Shown here: positions 42,433-48,202 of the stretch, one piece after another
How positions within the stretch are numbered: position 1 is the first letter of the stretch
Layout of the letters: each line of letters opens with the position of its first letter
Assembly: GCA_903970435.1 (NCBI GenBank)
Contig: CAJCIS010000004.1
Coordinates: forward strand, 1-48,202
Reading direction: 5' to 3'
Length of the DNA: 48,202 nucleotides
Source: Acidobacteriota bacterium
GTDB taxonomy: Bacteria > Pseudomonadota > Alphaproteobacteria > Acetobacterales > Acetobacteraceae
Made by a program: the position numbers and the translations under genes
Notes under the pieces: generated by a model
Told to the model about the DNA's origin: nothing
What the model saw: the letters and a program-made list of their open reading frames with translations, nothing else
Database searches by the model: none

Positions 42433-44073
42433 ATGCTGGAGGCAATGCGCGCGCCGCTCCGCGTCGCCACGTTTCGAACCATCTGGACGACCAGCCTGCT
42501 GTCCAATTTCGGGCAGCTGATCCTGGGCGTGGGTGCGGCTTGGGAAATGACGCGCATCACCCATTCAGCGGACATGGTGGCTCTGGTGCAGGCGGCGCTG
42601 ATGCTGCCGCTGATGCTTGTTTCGGTGCCGGCCGGCGCCGTGGCGGACATGTTCGACCGCCGCAAGGTCGCGCTCACCGGCCTGGCCTTGGCCACTTTCT
42701 GCGCTTCATGGCTGACCCTGCTGGTGACGCTCGGTTTCACCACGCCCTGGTTGCTGCTGTGTTTCTGCACCCTGATCGGCGGCGGCGTGGCGCTGTACAG
42801 CCCGGCCTGGCAGGCGTCGGTGCGCGAACAGGTGCCGCCCGCGCACCTGCCGGAAGCGGTGGCGCTGGGTGCGATCAGCTACAACCTGGCCCGTAGCGTC
42901 GGGCCGGCGCTGGGCGGTGTGATCGTTCTGACCCTGGGTGCGCGGGCAGCCTTTGCCACCAACGCGCTGTGCTATTTGCCGATCCTTGCCGCCTTCTATT
43001 TCTGGCGGCGGCCGGCGGTGCCGAGCCGGCTGCCGCCGGAACGTCTCGGCCGCGCGATCGTCTCCGGCGCCCGCTATGTCATCCATTCGCCGCCGATACG
43101 AACGGTGCTCGCGCGCGCGCTGATCTACGGGTTTGCCGCCGCGGCGAACGTTGCGCTGACGCCGCTCGTGGCGCGCGACCTGTTGCATGGCAACGCCGGC
43201 ACCTACGGATTGCTGCTGGGCACTTATGGCATCGGCGGCATCGGCGGCTCGCTGCTGACGGGAACCGCGCGGGCGCGGCTCGGGGACGGGCAGACGGTGG
43301 GTTTGTGCTCGTGCGTGACGGGGGTGATGATCGTGGTGATCGGCGTGAGCCGGCATCTGTCGCTCACCGCCGCCGCGTTTGCGATGACGGGCGCCGCCTC
43401 GATGCTGCTGAACGCGATTTTCAATGTCGGTGTGCAACTTTCGGCGCCACGCTGGGTCGCCGCGCGGGCGCTGGCCTGGTATCAATCCGCGCTCACCGGC
43501 GGGCTCACCTTCGGGGCCTGGATGTGGGGACATGTCGCGACCCGGGAAGGCGTGGGCGGCGCCTTGATCATTTCGGGCGCGGGACTGATCCTGATGCCGT
43601 TGCTCGGACTTGTTCTGCCCATGCCTGAAAATTCGGCCGACGATCTGGAACGCGTGGAACTGCCGCACGAGCCGGACGTGGCGCTGGCGCTGACGTTGCG
43701 CAGCGGGCCGGTGACGATCGAGGTGGAGTACCGGGTCGATCCCGCGCATGCGCGGCAATTCTACGACGCGATGCTGCACCTGCAGCGCGCGCGGCGGCGC
43801 AACGGCGCGTTCGACTGGTCGCTGGCGCGCGACATTGCCGATCCCGCGCAATGGACGGAACGCTATCATTGTCCCACCTGGGGCGACTACCTGCGCCTGC
43901 GCGACCGCTTCACCCACGCCGACCGGATGTTGCAGGAGGCGGCCGATGCCTACCACCAGCCCGGCCCGGCGCCACGTGTGCGGCGCCAGTTGGAGCGGCC
44001 GTTCGGCTCGGTTCGCTGGCGCCCGGACACGCCCGATCCGCCGGGCGATGCCATGGTGTTGTTTGCGCCGTGA
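42433..44073 (+). CDS. MFS exporter (MFS_3/EntS-like) with C-terminal soluble domain
   Basis: A 546-residue protein. Residues 1-405 form 12 hydrophobic segments with VPAGAVADMFDRRKVAL (loop 2/3) and the pattern RTIWTTSLLSNFGQLILGVGAAWEMT found in MFS_3/EntS-type exporters. Residues 410-546 are soluble: VALALTLRSGPVTIEVEYRVDPAHARQFYDAMLHLQRARRRNGAFDWSLARDIADPAQWTERYHCPTWGDYLRLRDRFTHADRMLQEAADAYH, a ferredoxin-like alpha-beta fold similar to antibiotic-biosynthesis-monooxygenase domains. The combination is known in this transporter family. ATG 42433 follows a weak GGGGAC. It may export a siderophore, toxic intermediate or drug. The C-terminal domain could sense the cargo; that is inference. Confidence 0.88.
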   Translation: MLEAMRAPLRVATFRTIWTTSLLSNFGQLILGVGAAWEMTRITHSADMVALVQAALMLPLMLVSVPAGAVADMFDRRKVALTGLALATFCASWLTLLVTLGFTTPWLLLCFCTLIGGGVALYSPAWQASVREQVPPAHLPEAVALGAISYNLARSVGPALGGVIVLTLGARAAFATNALCYLPILAAFYFWRRPAVPSRLPPERLGRAIVSGARYVIHSPPIRTVLARALIYGFAAAANVALTPLVARDLLHGNAGTYGLLLGTYGIGGIGGSLLTGTARARLGDGQTVGLCSCVTGVMIVVIGVSRHLSLTAAAFAMTGAASMLLNAIFNVGVQLSAPRWVAARALAWYQSALTGGLTFGAWMWGHVATREGVGGALIISGAGLILMPLLGLVLPMPENSADDLERVELPHEPDVALALTLRSGPVTIEVEYRVDPAHARQFYDAMLHLQRARRRNGAFDWSLARDIADPAQWTERYHCPTWGDYLRLRDRFTHADRMLQEAADAYHQPGPAPRVRRQLERPFGSVRWRPDTPDPPGDAMVLFAP

Positions 44074-44232
44074 AACGACGAAACGAGGCTGATGGGCGGC
44101 AGCGGCCACGGGGGGGTATTGACAGCAGCGTGTAACGGGCTCATGCGCAACAACTCAGGGTTGTGGTTCGATCGACCGGCCGTTCTGGCGCCATGGGGCA
44201 CCGCGGTCCTGAGCTGAGGGAAATGACGCATC

Positions 44233-45165
44233 ATGCTCGATGAATCTGCCGCGAATACGGCGCTTAGCGATGTTGCCGCGCGGCAACTTGCCAATGCCAC
44301 CAAGACCCAGCCGCAAATGCAGGCGATCACGCCGCGGTGGCTGGTGCATTGCCTGCAATGGGTGCCGGTGGAAGCGGGCATTTTCCGGCGCAACCGGGTG
44401 CGGGACAGTTCGCGCATATCGGTGGAATGTTCGGGGCGCGATGAGCGCGCGGTACCCGAGACGTTCGTGGATTATGAGGAAAATCCGCGCGAATACATGC
44501 TCAGCGCGGTGAACAGCGCGGTGGATATCCACACGCGGGTGTCGGACCTCTACAGCGTTCCGTACAATCAGATTGCCGAGCAGCTTCGGCTGACGATCGA
44601 AATCATCAAGGAACGGCAAGAGCGGGAACTGATCAACAATCCGGAATATGGATTGATCAGCAATGCGATACCTTCGCAACGGCTGAAAACGCGCAGCGGC
44701 GCGCCGACGCCGGACGATCTGGACGAGCTACTGGTCCATGTTTGGAAGGAGCCGGCGTTTTTTCTGGCCCACCCGGCCGCCATTGCGGCGTTCGGACGCG
44801 AGTGCACGCGGCGCGGCGTGCCGCCGCCCACGGTTTCTATGTTCGGCGCGCAATTCCTGACGTGGCGCGGGGTGCCGCTGGTGCCGACGGACAAGCTGGC
44901 GGTGGAGAAGGGCCGCACGAAAATCATTCTGCTGCGTACGGGTCAGGCCAAGCAGGGGGTGGTGGGCCTGTTCCAGCCCAATCTGCCGGGCCAACAGGGG
45001 TTGGGCCTGTCGGTGCGGTTCATGGGCATTAACCACAAGGCCATCGCCTCGTATCTCATTTCGCTCTACTGCTCGCTGGCGGTGCTGACCGACGATGCGC
45101 TGGCCGTGCTGGAAGGTGTCGAAGTTGGCAAATACCATGCCTACGACCATACCTACGCCAAGTGA
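44233..45165 (+). CDS. srpI: Family 2A encapsulin shell protein (SrpI-like)
   Basis: A 310-residue HK97-fold shell protein. Recognisable family 2 stretches are DSSRISVECSGRDERAVPETFVDYEENPREYMLSAVNSAVDIHTRVSDLYSVPYNQIAEQLRLTIEIIKERQERELINNPEYGLISN and FQPNLPGQQGLGLSVRFMGINHKAIASYLISLYCSLAVLTDDALAVLEGVEV. SrpI was first described as a sulfur-starvation-induced protein of Synechococcus, and family 2A shells enclose a cysteine desulfurase. Here the next gene is exactly such an enzyme, overlapping by 29 bases. The N-terminus (about 60 residues) is extended compared with family 1. It probably assembles a cytoplasmic nanocompartment for sulfur. Start ATG 44233 after GAGGGAAATGACGCATC. The 159-base gap upstream has a lone TTGACA at 44119 without a matching -10. 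Confidence 0.92.
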   Translation: MLDESAANTALSDVAARQLANATKTQPQMQAITPRWLVHCLQWVPVEAGIFRRNRVRDSSRISVECSGRDERAVPETFVDYEENPREYMLSAVNSAVDIHTRVSDLYSVPYNQIAEQLRLTIEIIKERQERELINNPEYGLISNAIPSQRLKTRSGAPTPDDLDELLVHVWKEPAFFLAHPAAIAAFGRECTRRGVPPPTVSMFGAQFLTWRGVPLVPTDKLAVEKGRTKIILLRTGQAKQGVVGLFQPNLPGQQGLGLSVRFMGINHKAIASYLISLYCSLAVLTDDALAVLEGVEVGKYHAYDHTYAK

Positions 45166-47086
45166 TGACGCGGTAGCGCCGCACGATCTGGCGCTGCTGA
45201 CCCGCCTGGCCGGGGAGATTTTTCGCGGTCTGCCCGGCGGCGGGACGGCGGGCGCGCCGTCGGCCGCGTCACTGCCGCCGGCCGGAACGGGAATACCGCC
45301 CGGTGGCGTCCCCGTGGCCGGATTTGGCGCGACGCCGCAAGCGGCGCCGCCGTTCGCCGACGTGCCCGACTTGCCCGACTTGCCGGGCGACTCTGATCTG
45401 CGCGCCCTTCTCGCGCCGATTCTCGGTAGCGCGGTGCCGCCGGCCGAAACCGTTCCGCCACCCGGCGGCGCGCCGGCGGGCGGACCTTTGGGAGGATTGG
45501 GCGCGGCGCCTGCCGAGGTGCCCGGGTTCGCCGGTTTGTCCACGTCCCTGCCGGGAGAGGCAGATTTGCGGGCGCTGCTTGCACCTGCCCCGGTCGGCGA
45601 TGGCGCCGATTCCGCGCCGGGTGTCCTGGGCGGTGCGGCCTCATCCGATCCCGCCGCGCAATTTCTCGCCGCCATCCCGGCGTTGTCAGCCTCCCTTCCG
45701 GGAGAGGCGGACCTGCTGGCAATGCTGGCGGCCGTCAGGTCGGATGCGCCGTCGCAGCCCGGTTTGGCGGCGACCCAAAGCGCCGCCCCGAGCTTCTATT
45801 TCCTCGACGATTCCGAGCCGCAACGGGCCGGGCGGACAGCGCCGGTTTCCCCGAGCGGCCACCCCGCCTTCGACGTGGCGGCCCTGCGCGCGGATTTCCC
45901 GATCCTGTCCGAGCCGATGAACGGCCGGCCGCTGATCTGGCTCGACAATGCGGCAACGACGCAAAAGCCGCAGGCGGTGATCGACCGGGTCGCCCGCTTC
46001 TACCGCCACGAAAATTCCAACATCCACCGCGGTGCGCACGACATGGCGGCCCGCGCCACCGATGCGTACGAAGGCGCGCGCGAGGCGGTGCGGCGGTTTC
46101 TGGGCGCGCCGTCGGCCGACAATATCGTGTTCGTGCGGGGCGCCACCGAAGGCATCAATCTGGTGGCGAAAAGCTGGGGCCGCCAGAATATCCGTGCCGG
46201 GGACGAAATCCTCATTACCTGGCTGGAACATCACGCCAATATCGTGCCCTGGCAGCAACTGGCCGCCGACTCCGGCGCGATCCTGCGCGTGGCGCCGGTG
46301 GACGATCGCGGCCAGATCCGGCTGGACGAGTACGAAAAACTGCTGAGCGGCCGAACAAAACTGGTGGCGTTCGCCCAGGTGTCCAACGCGCTCGGCACGG
46401 TCACGCCGGTAGGCGACATGGTGCGCCTGGCACGCCGGCGCGGCGCCCATGTGCTGGTGGACGGGGCGCAGTCGGTGTCGCACATGCCGGTGAACGTGCA
46501 GGACTTGGATTGCGACTGGTTCGTGTTCTCCGGCCACAAATTGTTCGCGCCCACCGGCATTGGCGCGGTATTCGGGCGCGCATCGGTTTGGCAGGCGACA
46601 CCGCCCTGGCAGGGCGGCGGCAACATGATCCGCGACGTGACCTTCGAAAAGACCGACTACGAGGACCCGCCATCCCGTTTCGAAGCCGGCACGGGAAACC
46701 TCGCCGATGCGGCCGGGCTGGGTGCGGCCATCGAATATCTCGAGCGTATCGGCATGGCGAATATCGCGCGCTACGAGCACGATCTTCTGGTTTACGCCAC
46801 CCGCCTGCTTGCCGAAATTCCCGGCTTGCGGATCATCGGCACCGCGGCCGAAAAGGCCGGCTTGATTTCATTCGTGCTCAAGGACATTCCAGCGGCGCAG
46901 GTGGGACAGGCGCTCAACCAGGAAGGCATTGCCGTGCGCGCGGGGCATCATTGCGCGCAGCCGATTCTGCGCCGTTTTGGGCTCCAGGCCACGGTGCGTC
47001 CGTCGCTGGCGTTCTATAATACGGTTGCGGATATCGATGCGCTTGTGGCCGTGGTGCGGGGCATTCGGGCTTCGGGGGCGGCGTAA
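45137..47086 (+). CDS. Encapsulin cargo cysteine desulfurase (SufS-type) with long disordered N-terminus
   Basis: A 649-residue protein. Residues 1-240 are Pro/Gly/Ala-rich and disordered and contain three near-copies of a short motif: LPGDSDLRALLAPI (82-95), LPGEADLRALLAP (138-150) and LPGEADLLAMLAAV (187-200). These match the known cargo-loading role of this region in family 2A systems. Residues 243-649 are a SufS-like PLP enzyme with LDNAATTQKP, His365/366 (LEHHAN), PLP-lysine K468 (SGHKLFAPTG) and the sulfur-carrying C606 (RAGHHCAQPILRRFG). It moves sulfur from cysteine to a persulfide. ATG 45137 lies inside the encapsulin gene, overlapping by 29 bases; ATG 45095 is less likely because its extra residues fall in shell-coding sequence. 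Confidence 0.93.
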   Translation: MPTTIPTPSDDAVAPHDLALLTRLAGEIFRGLPGGGTAGAPSAASLPPAGTGIPPGGVPVAGFGATPQAAPPFADVPDLPDLPGDSDLRALLAPILGSAVPPAETVPPPGGAPAGGPLGGLGAAPAEVPGFAGLSTSLPGEADLRALLAPAPVGDGADSAPGVLGGAASSDPAAQFLAAIPALSASLPGEADLLAMLAAVRSDAPSQPGLAATQSAAPSFYFLDDSEPQRAGRTAPVSPSGHPAFDVAALRADFPILSEPMNGRPLIWLDNAATTQKPQAVIDRVARFYRHENSNIHRGAHDMAARATDAYEGAREAVRRFLGAPSADNIVFVRGATEGINLVAKSWGRQNIRAGDEILITWLEHHANIVPWQQLAADSGAILRVAPVDDRGQIRLDEYEKLLSGRTKLVAFAQVSNALGTVTPVGDMVRLARRRGAHVLVDGAQSVSHMPVNVQDLDCDWFVFSGHKLFAPTGIGAVFGRASVWQATPPWQGGGNMIRDVTFEKTDYEDPPSRFEAGTGNLADAAGLGAAIEYLERIGMANIARYEHDLLVYATRLLAEIPGLRIIGTAAEKAGLISFVLKDIPAAQVGQALNQEGIAVRAGHHCAQPILRRFGLQATVRPSLAFYNTVADIDALVAVVRGIRASGAA

Positions 47087-47113
47087 GCAAAGAACCAAAA
47101 AACGTTTGCTCGC
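47087..47113 (-). repeat. AT-rich palindromic repeat, copy 20 (reverse, truncated half of pair F)
   Basis: Only the end GAACCAAAAAACGTTTGCTC is left, starting directly after the TAA of the desulfurase. A 19-base spacer follows. Confidence 0.75.
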
Positions 47114-47132
47114 TTAGTGCACCTTCAAACAA

Positions 47133-47180
47133 GCAAAAGTTTTTTGGTTCTTTTTTTCAAAAAAGAACTACTTTCTTTGC
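47133..47180 (+). repeat. AT-rich palindromic repeat, copy 21 (forward, right half of pair F)
   Basis: Intact core in the leader of the permease gene, about 40 bases before its start; the tail is changed to TACTTTCTTTGC. Confidence 0.92.
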
Positions 47181-47218
47181 TTCTTGCCGCCGGCCCGACG
47201 ACGCGGCATGGGCTTGGC

Positions 47219-48202
47219 ATGGACCTGGCCCCCGAGTCTCCCCCCACACCCTGGCTGCGTGACGGGCTGCTGCTGCGGATGTTGGGCTTCGGGTTCTTCT
47301 CCGGGCTGCCGCTGCCGCTGAGTATTTTCACGCTTCAGCAATGGTTTACCACCGCGGGCGTGAGCGTTCATGCGGTGTCGTTCACGTCGTGGCTGGGGCT
47401 GTCCTATACGCTGAAGTTTCTGTGGTCGCCGCTGTTCGACCGGTTTCCGCCGCATTGGGCGCGGGCGATCGGGGTGGGGCGGCGGCGGTTCTGGCTGTTC
47501 GGGGTGCAACCATTGCTGGCGCTGGCGTGCGGCGTGCTGGCGCTGACCGATCCGGCGGTCAATGCGGTGCATACGGCCATGGCGGCGGGGGCCATGGCGT
47601 TCTGCTCGGCAAGCCAGGACATCGTGATCGACGCATGGCGTATCGAGATTTTTTCGGACGCGCGGCAGGGGGCGGCGCTGGCGGCGTATGTGTGGGGGTA
47701 TCGCACCGCCATGGCGGTGTCGGGCAGCGGGGTGATCGCGCTGTCCACCGCGGTCGGGTGGCATGGGGCGATGCTGTGCATGGCGGGGCTGATGGCGTGC
47801 GCGCCGGTGCTGACGTTTTTCAGTCCGGAGCCGGGGGCGCCGCCGGTGGTGAGGTTAGGGGCCGCGATACGGCGGAGTTTTCTCGCGCCGCTGCTGGAGT
47901 TCCTCGGGCGGCCGGGGGCGCTGACGGTGCTGTCGTTCGTGGTGTTGTTCTGGCTCGGCAAGGTGTTTGCCGACAATACGGCGGCGTCTTTTTATCATCA
48001 GGGGCTGGGCCTGTCGCCGGGGGCGGTGGCGGGGGCGAATTTTCTGCCGCAACTGGCGGGGGTTTATGGCGGGGCGGCGTTCGGCGCGTGGCTGGTGGCG
48101 CGGCTGGGCATTGGGCGCGCGGTGCTGTTGGCGGGCTCGCTCCAGGCCGCGTCGCTCGGGCTGTACCTGGTGCTGCTGGCGGTGGGCACCGGCTGGATGC
48201 TG
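47219..48202 (+). CDS. ampG: AmpG-family muropeptide MFS permease (3' partial)
   Basis: The frame is open from ATG 47219 to the window edge (328 residues). The sequence RMLGFGFFSGLPLPLSIFTLQQWFTTAGVSVHAVSFTSWLGLSYTLKFLWSPLFDRF is the AmpG signature (usually GFSSGLPLLL...LQAWLTDAG), and MAFCSASQDIVIDAWRIEIF carries the conserved SQDIxxDAxR. AmpG imports anhydro-muropeptides from the periplasm for cell-wall recycling and affects beta-lactamase induction. The start codon has no strong ribosome site, but upstream codons in this frame offer no alternative. The gene is in the same direction as the encapsulin pair but is separated by a repeat, so it is probably not functionally tied to it. Confidence 0.85.
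   Translation, partial: MDLAPESPPTPWLRDGLLLRMLGFGFFSGLPLPLSIFTLQQWFTTAGVSVHAVSFTSWLGLSYTLKFLWSPLFDRFPPHWARAIGVGRRRFWLFGVQPLLALACGVLALTDPAVNAVHTAMAAGAMAFCSASQDIVIDAWRIEIFSDARQGAALAAYVWGYRTAMAVSGSGVIALSTAVGWHGAMLCMAGLMACAPVLTFFSPEPGAPPVVRLGAAIRRSFLAPLLEFLGRPGALTVLSFVVLFWLGKVFADNTAASFYHQGLGLSPGAVAGANFLPQLAGVYGGAAFGAWLVARLGIGRAVLLAGSLQAASLGLYLVLLAVGTGWML

Noticed and set aside
41087-42445. Long open frame antisense to the thiolase
   Set aside because: It is Arg/His-rich with no family features, and the plus strand has all three catalytic residues of a thiolase.
42706-44109. Long open frame antisense to the MFS exporter
   Set aside because: It is low-complexity Arg/Gln-rich sequence, and the plus strand has clear transmembrane segments.
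44119-44124. TTGACA as promoter of the encapsulin operon
   Set aside because: No acceptable -10 follows at 16-18 bases. It may be chance in this GC-rich gap.
4267-47180. AT-rich repeats as a CRISPR array
   Set aside because: The copies are scattered at kilobase distances in both orientations with no regular spacers and no cas genes.

Overview
The window looks like the chromosome of a GC-rich Gram-negative bacterium, most likely an alphaproteobacterium of the Rhodospirillales/Acetobacteraceae type. The reasons are a TonB-dependent outer-membrane receptor, an AmpG-type muropeptide permease, an RTX-like beta-roll protein, the composition and codon use, and a catabolic gene style (many SDRs, Rieske oxygenases, MaoC hydratases, acyl-CoA synthetases) also seen in sphingomonads and actinobacteria. 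The taxonomy is an inference; no rRNA or tRNA gene was found.

Layout. 1-0.6 kb: end of an RTX-like protein and two terminator-like hairpins. 0.6-3.0 kb: class III CoA-transferase (-), small exported protein (+), MarR regulator (-). 3.4-12 kb: a plus-strand run with a TauD-type dioxygenase, three SDRs, a SnoaL-like protein, an APH-fold protein with a degenerate catalytic loop, a DapB-like NAD(P) oxidoreductase, a MaoC-type hydratase and a deletion-damaged SDR. 12.3-19.2 kb: a minus-strand run with an SDR, a beta-propeller, a Rieske oxygenase, a MaoC-type hydratase and an acyl-CoA synthetase, divergent from an IclR regulator with a perfect palindrome between them. 20-25.7 kb: a second Rieske oxygenase, an SDR, a zinc-free MDR reductase, a decayed SDR, an EthD protein and a Ddn/DUF385-like protein. 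25.8-28.6 kb: a UGSC-family selenoprotein gene read through an in-frame UGA, beside a thioredoxin-reductase-like flavoprotein. 28.9-42.4 kb: acyl-CoA synthetase, TonB receptor fused to an OmpA-like domain, fused double acyl-CoA dehydrogenase, MFS permease, SDR, amidohydrolase with a small partner, SDR and thiolase. 42.4-48.2 kb: MFS exporter with an extra C-terminal domain, a Family 2A encapsulin with its cysteine desulfurase cargo, and the start of an AmpG-type permease.

Working together (inference): the 0.6-42 kb genes have the parts needed to import a hydrophobic cyclic compound (TonB receptor, MFS), hydroxylate it (two Rieske oxygenases, TauD), oxidise alcohols (SDRs), activate acids with CoA (two ligases, CoA-transferase) and carry out beta-oxidation-like steps (double ACAD, two MaoC hydratases, SDR, thiolase). 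A terpenoid, steroid or polycyclic substrate fits, but the sequence does not name it. No ferredoxin or reductase for the Rieske enzymes is present.

The most striking items are the UGA-containing UGSC gene with a SECIS-like hairpin directly after the UGA; the encapsulin/cysteine-desulfurase pair with three repeated cargo motifs; the TonB-OmpA fusion; and an AT-rich palindromic repeat family of 21 copies between genes from 4.2 to 47.2 kb, six times arranged as inverted pairs and often touching stop codons.
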